A program made the position numbers and the translations under genes. A stretch of 34,194 nucleotides of DNA. It comes from Priapulus caudatus. Lineage: Eukaryota > Priapulida > Priapulimorpha > Priapulimorphida > Priapulidae. The stretch is taken from NCBI RefSeq assembly GCF_000485595.1, contig NW_014577171.1, forward strand, positions 161,023 to 195,216, written 5' to 3'. The notes under the pieces are model-generated. The model saw nothing but the letters and a program-made list of their open reading frames with translations. It was not told the DNA's origin and ran no database searches. Below are positions 20,641 through 31,400 of this stretch, piece by piece (within the stretch, counting starts at the first letter, position 1; every line of letters starts with the position of its first letter).

Positions 20641-21084
20641 ACCGTATACAAACGAAATTGTAGGCAATATCATATTTCACCAACACATTGTTGCGGAAAG
20701 CGAACTGTCCAGCGACCGTACATAATTCACAGGACACCTCTCAGATATCAGATGTTTGTGTGACTTGAGAGTAAGGCAGTAATAACACATCTTCATAGTA
20801 TAGCGCCAAGTCAAAAATTTCAGGCAATTCGTTAAGGAAATAACAAATCAGATGCTAAACGTCAGATCGTAATCGTCATAGAGTATGAGACCACATTAAT
20901 TGTTATACGTTAGTAAACTCAATTAGAAAAAAATCCAGGATCTGTCAGAATATGTGTACTTTCCTGATTGCAATTGCTAAATTAAGACTTGGTCACGGAT
21001 TCGATATCATTTACAACAATGTCACGTGCATGGATCGGTGCCCTCGCTAATTACAAAATACTGCTAATGGAATCGGATCGTTAT

Positions 21085-21155
21085 AATTATATATGTATTA
21101 TAAATATATATAGTATATATATATATATTAAGTATATATACATATATATATATAA
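21085..21155. repeat. TA microsatellite (copy I)
   Basis: TATATA tract at the same place as 31840-31905 in copy III. In copy II this position is replaced by C-rich CTCAC-type sequence. Confidence 0.9.
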
Positions 21156-21194
21156 ACAACCAGGACGGCACCACACGCACGCCACGTGCGTCGT

Positions 21195-21810
21195 CGCGGG
21201 CAGACACACACACACACACACAAATCGAACACATACAGACAGCAACACACGACACACACACACACCACACCAACACATACACAGACACCACACACACACA
21301 CACATACACCACACACACGCACCACGCACACACAAACAACACACACCGCGCAACACTACACACACAACACCCAGGCCACAGCACACGACACACCCACACA
21401 CACACGCACGCGCGCGGCGCGCGACACACATATAGTCACAGACACACACAATCGCACACAACTACACAGACACACGAACATCAACACACATCCAATAGCA
21501 AACACGATCACACACATCACACACACAGCACACACGCACACAACGCACACAACACGCCAGACAACACGAACACAAACACACCACACAACATCACACACAC
21601 AAACACCACACACATCACGACACACACACCTCACGCACACATCACAACGCACACGCATCACATCATCACACCCCACCGCACACACTAATACACACAGCAA
21701 CGGCGCGCACTCACCATACACACACACACCACACGACACAAAACGCAACACACACACTCACACACACACACACACACCACACACATCACACACACACTCA
21801 CACACTCACA
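21195..21810. repeat. Long CA array (copy I)
   Basis: About 615 bp of CA with AACAC, CACT and CATC variants and a CG core (CGCGCGGCGCGCG, about 21410-21422). Confidence 0.97.
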
Positions 21811-21988
21811 GGCACACTATATGTATATTCCGTACAGAAAGAATCACGAATGTCATTGTCTAGGCTGACCGATGGCCCCTCCCCCTCTCTCTCGCTCCTG
21901 CTAGCAACAGTCTATATTTTAACCCTGTGCAAATCCTAATACGCTAATAAATTCGCATTGCCGGGCTTCTAGATTCTAAATTCGAACA

Positions 21989-22041
21989 GCGCATGCGCAT
22001 CGTCCGACGGAGGATCGATATGCGGTGTCTGCGCATGCGCA
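21989..22041. promoter_or_regulatory. Two NRF1-like palindromes in a CpG-rich module (copy I)
   Basis: GCGCATGCGCAT (21989-22000) and TGCGCATGCGCA (22030-22041) both contain the full NRF1 consensus palindrome GCGCATGCGC. Downstream the module holds CCGCCAT (about 22236), a GGCGGCGCCGGCGGCGGCG tract (about 22255-22273) and otherwise unique sequence. The same pair recurs at 32691-32746 and, damaged, at about 26200-26260. The arrangement resembles a CpG-type promoter, but no transcript can be inferred. Confidence 0.45.
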
Positions 22042-22868
22042 GACGCGAACAGCAGTCCTGACTCGCCGTCTGCTGTCACTGACCTTAGCAACGGCGTCTC
22101 TCTCTCCCTCTCTCTCAGTGCTCTCTCGGCAGAAAATTCTACATTTTTAACGGAGCGCTGTGGCGGGGCGTACGTACGCCGAAATCGATATGAATTTATT
22201 TGCTCGATGTGAAAAAAAGTGCGAAGTCACTCTCCGCCATAGTTCGGCCGATAGTGGCGGCGCCGGCGGCGGCGAGCGGAGAGAGGCGGCATACATGAAC
22301 GGGCCGCAGATTCCCCACCACTCCTATCTCTAAACATAAATAAACATTCCGCAATAAAACCCGCGCAGAAAGTTCTACCGCTCTAATAATCGTAATTACG
22401 ACGCCGTTCAACAAGCAGAGTGCGACAAACAAACAGTTACGATTAATCGATACCGGTAAATAGACCGCGGCGCGTGAGGTTTCAGTCGGATCTGAACATG
22501 CAACACATTCACTGACCAACCTCCCAAAACGAAACGAAACGCGGTAAACCACAACACACACACACACGGCCACACACGCAGCACGCACACACACACCAGC
22601 ACACACACACACACACAACCACACACCACAACACACACACGAGCGCACCACGCGCGACATATTATAGACATACTTATGAAAATAATTTATACATCCAATT
22701 TCGGCCAAAAATACTTTTTTCCTTCTCGCTTACATTTCCATCTGCCGTGCGTGCGGGATTACGTAAGATGGGAATCACGTGCTGCGCTGCAGACCAGCCG
22801 CTGTCGCTGCTGCCTTGGGAAGAATTAGTATTACCGAATCGGAACAAGCCGCTTAGTCGCGGCTGAGC

Positions 22869-23140
22869 AGGGTCTATGTCCCTCTCGGGTACTGCGAAAC
22901 GTACCCTGGTACTATCTAATATACGGCACGTATCATGGCCTACTCGCACTGAACAAATCATGGGAGTCCCTACGCCTACTCCTAACACTAAACCCTAACC
23001 CAACGCTAACCCGCTTAAACTAACTAACGAGGTCTAACGCCTAAACCACGCATGATGAGATAGTTACCAGGGTAGCGTTCCGGTATACGGACCGCGTACC
23101 CAGGGTACGTTTTTCCGGCAGTCCTGGGGGACATAGACCT
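22869..23140. mobile_element. TIR element enclosing CCCTAA-type repeats (copy I)
   Basis: The left end AGGGTCTATGTCCC followed by GGGTACTGCGAAACGTACCC (22869-22908) matches in reverse complement the right end (about 23100-23140), where CAGGGTACGT and CCGGCAGTCC lead to GGGGGACATAGACCT. TIR length is about 40 bp with small gaps. Inside, 22981-23047 is a degenerate CCCTAAC-type block. No coding capacity. Copies II and III share the structure. No clear target duplication is visible because each element sits in the same repeat-unit context. Confidence 0.7.
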
Positions 23141-23287
23141 CTGCGCCTTAGGCTTGTGCGGCTCTGCATGCAAGCTTGCGTGCGCGGCGCGTCGCAGACA
23201 ACGTTAGGCGTGACACGGCAGCGGTTTCTATATCCGCAGCGTCGAGGTATGAAGCGACCAATCTCAGCTTACGTAATGAGCGGGAAG

Positions 23288-23477
23288 AAGGGGGAGGATG
23301 AGCAGGCAGCCGAGGGGTGCGCGTGGAGAAGGGCGAGGGGAGAGGGAGGAAGGGGAGAAGACAGGGAGGAGGGGGAGAAGAAAGGGCGGGGAGAAGGGAA
23401 GGGGAGGAAGGAAGAGAAAGAAGGAGAGTGGAGAGAATAGGAGAGGGGGAGAGGGGAGAGGGGGAGAGGGGAGCGGG
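23288..23477. repeat. GGA-rich polypurine tract (copy I)
   Basis: GGGGAGAGG-type repeats on the plus strand running into the 25-N gap; identical to 34005-34194. Confidence 0.95.
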
Positions 23478-23502
23478 NNNNNNNNNNNNNNNNNNNNNNN
23501 NN
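23478..23502. other. Assembly gap (25 N)
   Basis: A 25-N run. The sequence immediately left of it equals the right end of the whole window. Copy II starts on its right side in mid-unit (position equivalent to about 19550), so this junction is unresolved. Confidence 0.99.
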
Positions 23503-24324
23503 GTACGTGATCGCGAGTGTGTGTGTGTGTGTGTTGTGTGTATAGCGTATATGTGGCGCTGGCGTTTGTCCTGTGTGTCAGCCGTGTTCCGTGCCGTACG
23601 TCCGTTCTGTGGTGCAGTGCACGCGTTGCGTACGTCGTGCGTGTGTGCGGTCACGCGTGTGTAACGCGGCCGTACCGGTGGTCTCCACAACAATGCACGG
23701 CGGGCGGCGGCGGCGTCTAGCGGCAGGCGGCGGTTCACAGGGGAGCCGGTTGGCACCGCTCGTGACCGCCTCGCCGGCTACAGGTGAAGCGTCAACGTCG
23801 ATTTCTCTCTCGACGCACCGGCGGCGCGGACCGCAAAGCAACAAGACTGGAAATTGCGCCACTGTTCTACTTCCTCTCTCGTCTCCTCTCTCGCGGGAAT
23901 TCTTGCACACGCCTCAGCTCTGTGTTTCGCGCCGATCGCACAAAGCGCAAGAAAAATACAACAGCCTCCGAGCGCGCGTAGGCTGCGTTGCTCTCATGAT
24001 CTACTCTGCTTCTCTCTCTTTCTCTCTCTCTCTCTTTCTTCTCTCCTCTCACCGTGTGTGTGTTGTGATTCGTGTGTGAGAGTGAGTAAGTACTTAACGT
24101 CAGATCCTCGCGTGTGTGGTTGCGTGACCAGGCCGGCGGAACTGATGCCGTGCGCGGACCAATCCAAGAACCTGTGTGGGTATCGTGCTGTAGCTGGACT
24201 GCCGTGGCTGGTCTGTCGTGCGATACCTTCTCTTGTTTACTGCGCTACGAAAGACAACGAACTAGCGAATTAATTATCGCAATTGGCCGCGCCTGACCAG
24301 CGCCATGACGTGTATGTTTCTCTG

Positions 24325-24620
24325 CATTCACCACACTCGCACACGCACCACACACGTACACACGTACACACGCGCACGCGCGCGCGACACACAACACCCC
24401 ACACACAGCCGCGCCACACACACACACACCACACGCCGCACATCACACACACACTCACACGCACAACACCTAACACACACCACGCCACCACCCCAGCAAA
24501 CACCGACACACACCGCACGCACACACCACACACAACATCACCAACTCACACACACCACACAACAACACACACACACACACACTCCCACACACCACGCGCG
24601 CAGCGCGCGCGCGCTGCCCC
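24325..24620. repeat. CA array with CG cores (copy II)
   Basis: CA repeats with GC-alternating cores at about 24369-24386 and 24595-24612. Confidence 0.95.
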
Positions 24621-25259
24621 CACCGCTCGTGCCATACACCTTCCTACACACATCACACCGTAATATTCAAACGAATTGTAGCCTATTCTATGTCCACAAC
24701 ATTGTGCGGAAAGCGACTGTCCAGCGACCGCAATTTCAGAGACACCTCCCCCTTCTCAGAATACAGATGCTCTTCGTGTGACTTAGGTACGGCAGTAATA
24801 AACACATCTTCATAGTATACCCAATCAACCATTTCACGCAATCTTCGTTTCACGAATTACAACAATCCAGCTCTAACCGTCAGGATCGTAATTCGTATAC
24901 GATTCGAGAACCCCCACCATCTAATTGTCTAACGTTGAGTAACCTCATTACAAACACCACATCAGGACTCTGCTCACGAAATCATTGTCATTTCCGCATG
25001 CAATTCTAAATAACTGTCCACGGAATTCCGACTATCATTCTACAGGCAACCCCATGTCACGCCTGCACTGGATCCGTGCCCCTCCCGCTAATCTTACAAA
25101 ATACTCTTCAAACCCTCACTCCCCGCCTCACTACTTCACTTCACTGCTCACTCACCCTCACACATACCCACTACACCTCCTACTCTAACTACACCCTCAC
25201 CTCACTCACTCACTACTACCCTCACTCACCCCTACCACCCCTCCCACTACACTACTACC

Positions 25260-26010
25260 CACACACACCCCCACGCCCCACACACGCGACGCACGTGCGC
25301 GCGCCGCACACACACACACACACACACACAACACATACAGACACCCCCCCAACAACCACACACACACCACTACACACACACAATACACACCCGACACCCC
25401 CGCCACACACACACAGCACATCACACCCACACCCCCACCACGGCACAACGTGCACACACCACCACTGCGCCCCACCCTCAACGCCACACCACCAGGCCCC
25501 CCCCAGCCCACACACACCCACGCACACCACATCACCGCACACACACACACACGCGCGCGCGCAGCTAGCACTCACAGGACGCAGTATACACAGCACACAC
25601 ACACGATCGACACACGCAGCACGCACACACATACACATACACATCACATCACACACACACCACACATGCACACACACAGCCCACACACGACAAACAGCAC
25701 ACACACACACACACCGCCCGGCCACGCACACACACGCTCCAACAAACACACACAGCTGAGCTCACACAGCAGCACACACATCACACACACACACCCACGC
25801 ACGCCACACACGCACACCAACACACACACACAAGCCCCACACACACACCCACGCCCGTACGCCTGCACAACATACGCACACACATCACACGCCGCACGCG
25901 CACACTACACATGACACACACAACACACACACAGCACAAACGCACACACACCACACACACAACACACACGACACACACACACACAACACCACACACTCAC
26001 AACGTACACG
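25260..26010. repeat. Long CA array (copy II)
   Basis: About 750 bp of CA with many C insertions (CACCC, CCCCCC) and CG cores at about 25284-25305 and 25550-25562. Confidence 0.95.
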
Positions 26011-26199
26011 TCAACAGGCAACACTATATGTATATTCCCGTACAGAAGAATCCGACGAATGTGCATTGTCTAGGCTGACGCGATGGCCCGCTCCCCCTCT
26101 CTCTCGCTCCTGTCTAGCAACAGCTTATTTTAACCCTGTGCAAATCTCTAATAGCGCTAAATAAATTCGGCATGCCGGGCTTACTAGATTCTAAATTCG

Positions 26200-26261
26200 A
26201 ACAGCGCAATGCCATCGTCCGACGGAGGAATCGATATGCGGTGTCTGCGCAATGCGCAAGA
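26200..26261. promoter_or_regulatory. Damaged NRF1-like pair (copy II)
   Basis: Counterpart of the copy I pair. GCGCAATGCCAT (about 26203) and TGCGCAATGCGCA (about 26246) each carry an extra A that breaks the GCGCATGCGC palindrome. Whether this is real mutation or a consensus error cannot be told from the sequence. Confidence 0.45.
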
Positions 26262-26850
26262 GCGGCGAACCAGCAGTCTGACTCGCCGTGTCTGTCACTC
26301 GAACCTTAGCAACGCGTCTCTCTCTCCCTCTCTCTTCAGTGCTCCCCGCAGAAAATTCTACATTTTTACGGAGCCTGTGGCGGGTGCGCTACGTACGTTG
26401 CCGCGAAATCGATATGAATTTATTGCTCGATGTGAAAAACAAGTTTGCGAGTCACTCTCCGCCATAAGTTCGGGCCGGATAGTGGCGGCGCCCGGCGGCG
26501 GCGGAGCGGAGCAAGAGGCGGATACATGAACGGCCGAGATCCCCGCCACTCTCTTATCTCGTAAAAAAATAAAACATTCCCAATAAAAACCCGCGCAGAA
26601 AGTTCTACCGCTCTATAATTCGTAATTCGAACCGTTCAACGCCGAGTGCGACAAACAACGTTACGATTATTCGATTACCGGTTCCGAAATGCCGCGGCGC
26701 GTGAGGTTTCAGGTCCGCTCTGAACATGCCAACCATTCACTGACAAAACCTCCCAAAACGAAATCGAAAAGCGTACCAACACACACATCACCAACACGCG
26801 CGCGCACACAACATCACACATCACACAGCGGCCACACACACACACACACA

Positions 26851-26881
<31 letters not shown>

Positions 26882-27131
26882 ACACACACACGAGCGCACG
26901 CAACGCGGCGACATATTATAGACATATTATAGAAATATTATTATAACACCAAATTTCGCCAAAATACTTTTTTCCTCTTCGCTTTACCATTTTCCATCTC
27001 CGTGCGTGCGGATTACGTAAGATGGGAATCACGTGGATGACTCTGGCAATCCGACCAGGCTGGCTTGTCGCTGCTGCTGGAAGAATTTAGTTATTACCGA
27101 ATCGGAACAAAGCGCTTAGTCCCGCGCTGAG

Positions 27132-27414
27132 AGGGGTCGTATGTCCCCCTGGGTACTGCCGAAACCGTAACCCCCTGGTACTTATGACTAATATACGCGG
27201 ACGCCGTACCCGCCTACTGCACCGACAACAAGCTCTAGGGAGTCGCCTACGCCTACTCCCTAACACTAACGCGCTAACCTAACGCCTAAAGCCCTACACA
27301 ACCTAAACCTAACCCTAACCCTAACCATATTCAGATAGTTACAGGGTACGTTCCGGTATACCGGACCGTACCCACGGGTACGTTCCGGCAGTACGCGCTG
27401 GGGACATAGACCCT
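27132..27414. mobile_element. TIR element enclosing CCCTAA-type repeats (copy II)
   Basis: The left end AGGGGTCGTATGTCCCC pairs with the right end GGGGACATAGACCCT (27400-27414). The inner block 27257-27326 has the clearest telomere-like run of the three copies: ACCTAACCCTAACCCTAACC-type. An inner near-perfect 30-bp palindrome lies at 27344-27373, centred on CCGGTATACCGG. Confidence 0.7.
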
Positions 27415-27549
27415 ATGAGCCTTAGGCTGTGCGCTCTTGCATGGCAAGCTTGGCGGTCGGCGGCGCGTTCGCAGACCAGACGTGTGGCGTGACAGCGCAG
27501 GCGGGTTCTAATCCGCAAGCGTCGAGTATGAGCGGAAATCTCACGCTAT

Positions 27550-28066
27550 ACGTAATCGGGCAGCGGGAAGAAGGGGAGGATGAGGAGGCAGCGGGGGTGC
27601 GGTGGAGAAGGGGAGGGGGAGTAAGGGGAGGAAGGGAGAAGACAGGGAGAGGGAGAAGAAAGGCGGGAGAAGGGGAATGGGGGGGGGGGGGGGGGAGGAA
27701 GGAAGAGAATAGAGGAGAGGGAGAGCAATCAGGGAGAGGGAGGAGGGGAGAGGGGAGAGGGGAGATGGGGAGAGGGAGAGGAAGAGGGAGAGAGGCAGAG
27801 AGGGGAGGGGAAGAGGGGGAGGGGAGGAGAGTGAGGGGAGAAGGGGAAGGGAAATGGGGAGAGGAGGAGGGGGAGAGGAGGAAGGAGCAGGAGGAGGGGA
27901 GGGGAAGAGGGGGAGGGAGAAGGAGGGAAGGAGAGGGTGGGAAGGTGGAGGGGGTATAAGGGAGGAAGGGGAGAGGAGGAGGGGAGGGAAGGATGGGGAG
28001 AGGAGAGGGGGAGGGGAGGAGGGAGAGCGGGAGGATGGCGCGAAAGGGAGGAGGGGGAGAGGTGGG
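27550..28066. repeat. GGA/GGGGA polypurine tract
   Basis: About 515 bp nearly free of pyrimidines on the plus strand. It extends the GGA module that ends copies I and III. Pro/Ser-rich minus-strand frames of up to 473 codons are readings of it and of the following GA array. Confidence 0.95.
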
Positions 28067-28122
28067 AGCATCCCTCGACGTGGCAACAAAGCGATAAAGT
28101 AGCACCGGGCTCGGCCACGTTC
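28067..28122. other. Short unique interruption
   Basis: Unique sequence CCCTCGACGTGGCAACAAAG and onward separates two polypurine blocks. It is the likely end of copy II or the start of a different array. Confidence 0.5.
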
Positions 28123-28317
28123 CGGGAGAGATAAGAGAGAGAAAGAGAGAAAGAAAAAAGAGAGAGAGAAAACTGAGAAAGAGAAAGAAGAGAGAGAGAG
28201 GGTAGAAAAAGAAAAGAAAGAGAGAGAAGGGGGAGAAAAAAGAAAGAAAGAGAGAGAAAGAGAGAGAAGCAAAGCACAAGAGAGAGAGAGAGAGAGAAAG
28301 CGAGCAATAAAGAAGAG

Positions 28318-28364
<47 letters not shown>

Positions 28365-28672
28365 GCCATAAAAAGAGAGAAAGAGAGAGGGAGAGAGAGA
28401 GAGTGAGTGAGCGAGAGAAAGAGAAAGAGAAAGAGACAAGAGAAGAGAGAGAGGAGTGAGAGTGAGCACAGAGAGAAGAGAGAGAGAGAGAGAGCGAGAC
28501 GAGAGAGAAGAGAGAGAAGAGACGAGATGAAGTAGAGAGAAAGAGAGAGCTTGAGAAGAGAAAGGAGGAGAGGAAAGAGAAGCGATGAGAGAGTGCAGAG
28601 GGCGAAATGAGAGAGAGCAGAAAAAGGAGAGAGGAGAGAAAGAGGAGAGAGAGTAAAAAAAAAAGCAAAAAA

Positions 28673-28741
<69 letters not shown>

Positions 28742-28800
28742 ACGCGAGCGAGGAGGGAAAGAAAAAGAGCGAGAGAGAGAGAGAGAGCAAGAGATGGGAA
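28123..28800. repeat. GA/GAAA polypurine array
   Basis: About 680 bp of GA with AAAGA and GCGA variants, purest at 28322-28358 and 28673-28740. Confidence 0.97.
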
Positions 28801-28930
28801 CAAGAGGTGCCGGGATAACCTGCCCGATGCGCGACGTTTGCACGAAATATCAAAAAGAGAAACCACAAACATCCTTTTCAATCGAATCCAGTGCGGCCCT
28901 ACGCGCATGAGAAGTTATATGGCATTACAC

Positions 28931-29125
28931 GTTATCAAGAGTAGATAATACACAGTAGTGTGATTATCTACTCTTGACGTTATGCTGCAAAACGCTCAGA
29001 AAAAGAGGGTAACCACACATAGTGTTATTATCTACTCTTGGTTATCAAGAGTAGATAATACATTAGTGTTATTATCTACTCTTGACATTATGCTGCAAAA
29101 CGCTCAGAAAAAGAAGGTAACCATT
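28931..29125. repeat. 110-bp palindromic tandem repeat
   Basis: GTTATCAAGAGTAGATAATA occurs at 28931 and 29041 (period 110). TGCTGCAAAACGCTCAGAAA occurs at 28983 and 29092. Each unit holds a hairpin: 28935-28949 pairs with 28963-28977, and 29045-29059 with 29071-29085 (15-bp perfect stems). A third half-site (29027-29040) pairs with 29046-29059 across the unit junction. It may be a tandem fold-back element; no coding frame. Confidence 0.9.
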
Positions 29126-29640
29126 GAGGAATCTATATCTATATACATGTTGTTGTACGTTACACTTGTTTCACACTGTTGCATATTACGCTCCATTAGC
29201 ACATTTCCGCCCCCCCCCTCCTACATTGCCTGCGGCGCGTTTGCTGGCAGCAGGCAACCTTGGCAACCGAGACGTTCTATTGTCGTGATTTCTCTCGCGC
29301 AGCAAGTGTGATTGCACGTGTTGTCGTGAGCCGTTTCTCGTGCATACAGCCCACGCCAGCGTTAATAATAATTACTCGTGCTCGTCAAAACAAACGGTGC
29401 GCGCATAGCGGCGAGTGATTTATCAGTTAGGCGGCGGTGGTATATACACGGGGACCCGGAACCGTCGTGCGCGTGTCCAAGGCTGCCCAGCGCATCGCTC
29501 GCGCTAATAACACCTTACGTCGGAGCCTCGAACAGTGATTTTCAAGATCACTATATAGGTGTTGCCACGTGCTAAAATCGAACAGCGGCGTAAAAAAACG
29601 ACGTTGAATCGATAGATACGACGACGATTCTACAGCGCGC
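29126..29640. other. Unique CpG-containing region, no gene recognised
   Basis: Contains a C run (29211-29219), the direct pair CAGGCAACCTTGGCAACC (about 29251-29268) that resembles half of an RFX X-box, and GATTTTCAAGATCACTATA (about 29537). It could be a promoter region, on motif evidence only. Confidence 0.3.
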
Positions 29641-29859
29641 ATGTCGATGTGGTCGTCTTCCCGCGGCGAACGCAGACGAGATATGAAATTTGCAGCACAT
29701 TTTAATCACATCTACGGCCATCCATTTCGTCGTCGTTCGCAATTAAGATTACGTCGGCGATTCTGCGCGTACGAGGCGCGTCGGCTCCGCGCATGCGTAC
29801 ATGCAGCACACTCGACTCGCGAAAGATTCGCGAGATTTTTACCGCGTAAATACACATGA
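29641..29859 (+). CDS. Small Arg-rich open frame, doubtful
   Basis: ATG-initiated frame of 72 codons, very Arg-rich, in single-copy, non-microsatellite DNA. No signal peptide, domain or conserved motif recognised, and no repeat copy to test conservation. CpG-rich DNA readily yields Arg-rich chance frames, so coding status is doubtful. Confidence 0.12.
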   Translation: MSMWSSSRGERRRDMKFAAHFNHIYGHPFRRRSQLRLRRRFCAYEARRLRACVHAAHSTRERFARFLPRKYT

Positions 29860-29861
29860 TC

Positions 29862-29893
29862 GGATCGAGTCAGATCGCATCGGATCGGATGGA
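29862..29893. repeat. GATCGG/CATCGG short tandem
   Basis: Repeated ATCGGATCG-type words with roughly 10-bp spacing, all containing GATC or CATCG. Confidence 0.55.
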
Positions 29894-29911
29894 ACAAATG
29901 TTGTTAGAGCG

Positions 29912-29999
29912 GCGTTGACGACGGCGACACTAAGCGTTGACGACGGTGACATTGAGCGTTGACGATGGCGACAATAAGCGTTGACGATGGCGACACTAA
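29912..29999. repeat. 22-bp tandem repeat, four units
   Basis: Four exact-length units starting GCGTTGACGA(C/T)GGCGACA and ending in TAA or TGA. Because of the stop-like unit end and the 22-bp length this is not a protein repeat. Confidence 0.9.
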
Positions 30000-30189
30000 C
30001 TGTGTTTAGACAAGATCGCAGCGACAGGAGACAGGGTCAGGGGAGAGGCGGGGGACACGCGATGGTTACAGCGTTACTGATACTGGCGTCAGTTAGCATG
30101 TTGTCAATGCTAATGTTATTACATTAAGGATTTATATATCCGGCGCAGCGGGTTGGTTACGGCATCACGGAAGATACGAATTTTCACCG
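30000..30189. other. Unique spacer before copy III
   Basis: No gene. Homology to the 4.1 kb unit starts abruptly at 30190. Confidence 0.5.
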
Positions 30190-31159
30190 AGTCGGGGAGA
30201 AGCTAGCTGTGTTGACAGCGGGGGATGCCGCGCCGGTAGCTGGCTGTCGTGAGAGCTCGATCACGGGATGATGGTAGTGGCTGTGCTAACTCTCTCTCCG
30301 CGGCAGCTGACGGTGGTAGATGTTACATATAGGCACTCACTGTGACACCGAGTTCCAACGCCGGGCATGTGCGTGCGTGTACGCGAGTGTGCGTGTGCGT
30401 GCGTGTACGTGTATGCGAGTGTGTGTGTGTGTGTGTGTATGCGTATATGTGCGCGCGTTTGTCCGTGTGTCACCGTGTGTCCGTGCGTACGTCCGTCTGT
30501 GTGCATCAGCGCGTGCGTACGTCCGTGCGTGTGTCGGTACGCGTGTGTAACGCCGCCGAGCCGGTGTCCACACAATGCACGGGGCGGCGGCGGCGGCGTC
30601 AGCGGCAGCGGCGGTTCACGGGGAGCCGTTGGCACCGCTGTTGACCCTCGCCGCTCACAGGTGAAGGTCAACGTCGATTTCTCTCCGACGCGCGGCGGAC
30701 GAAAGCAAACTGGAAATTGCGCCACTGGTTCTACTTTCTCTCTCTCTCTCTCTCTCGCGGGAATTCTTCACACCTCAGCTCTGTGTTCGCGCGATCGCAC
30801 AAAGCGCAAGAAAAATACACACCTCGCGCGCGCGTAGGTCGGTTGCTCTCTGTCTCTCTCTTTCTCTCTCTTTCTCTCTCTCTCTCTTTCTTTCTCTCTC
30901 TCCGTGTGTGTGTTTGTGATTGTGTGTGAGAGTGAGTAGTACTACGTCAATGCGCGTGTGTGTTGCGTGACCGGCCGGCGGGAACTGATGCCGTGCGCGA
31001 ATAAGACCTGTGTGGGTAGTCGTAGCTGTAGCTGACTGCCGTGGCTGTCTGTCGTCGATACCTTCTCTTTGTTTACTGCGCTAGAAAGACAACGGAATAG
31101 CGAATTAATTACGCAATTGGCCGCGCCTGACCAGCGCCATGACGTGTATGTTTCTCTCA

Positions 31160-31202
31160 TTACGCACACGCACACGCACACACACGTACACACGTACACA
31201 CG

Positions 31203-31275
<73 letters not shown>

Positions 31276-31400
31276 ACACAGGCAAAACACAAACCGGCAA
31301 CGAACACGACCACACACAACACACACACTCACACGCACGCACACACACACACACCACACACACCACACACACCCCGGCAGCGCGCGCGCGCGCACGTACA
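31160..31400. repeat. CA array with CG cores (copy III)
   Basis: CA repeats, pure at 31212-31272, with GC cores at about 31200-31212 and 31380-31394. Confidence 0.97.

Larger units (their letters stand above)
18095..21006. repeat. Right arm of large inverted repeat
   Basis: Reverse-complement counterpart of 11268-14600. The inner boundary is in CA/CACG repeats near 18095. The outer match ends near 21006 only because the left arm is cut by the 10-N gap; the right side continues into the rest of the 4.1 kb unit. The arm contains the open LRRNT exon on the minus strand. Confidence 0.92.
19316..23477 (+). repeat. Complex 4.1 kb unit, copy I
   Basis: It begins at AGTCGGGGAGAAGCTAGCTG, the point where homology with copy III (30190) starts. 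Module order: unique; GT (19500-19570); GC-rich unique (19680-19880); CT; unique (19910-20340) with GATCGCACAAAGCGCAAG; CA (20340-20640); unique AT-rich (20640-21080); TA (21085-21155); CA (21195-21810); NRF1-like module (about 21830-22545); CA (22550-22650); unique; telomere-like TIR element (22869-23140); unique; GGA-rich tract (23288-23477). It ends at the 25-N gap. No frame is conserved across copies I, II, III and the inverted copy in its unique blocks, so I do not call genes. Confidence 0.92.
23503..27720 (+). repeat. Complex 4.1 kb unit, copy II
   Basis: Same module order as copy I, starting at the GT block. GC-rich unique 23660-23860; CT about 24005-24050; unique 24060-24325; CA 24325-24620; unique 24620-25085; C-rich replacement of the TA tract 25085-25260; CA 25260-26010; damaged NRF1 module about 26020-26770; CA 26770-26895; unique; telomere-like TIR element 27132-27414; unique; GGA tract from 27550. 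It has more indels, and more inserted C residues, than copies I and III. Confidence 0.88.

Noticed and set aside
22674-22988. 104-codon minus-strand frame found identically at 33391-33705
   Set aside because: The perfect conservation comes from the exact 892-bp duplicate and not from selection; copy II does not keep the frame.
23156-23440. 94-codon plus-strand frame found identically at 33873-34157
   Set aside because: Same exact duplicate; its second half is GGA-tract translation and it is not kept in copy II.
27422-28908. Long minus-strand open frames of 379-473 codons, Pro/Ser/Leu-rich
   Set aside because: They cover the polypurine tracts almost exactly, exist in three overlapping frames, and are not kept in the other repeat copies.
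29816-29839. Hairpin CTCGCG/CGCGAG followed by a T run, like a bacterial terminator
   Set aside because: The context is eukaryotic and no gene ends there; most likely chance.
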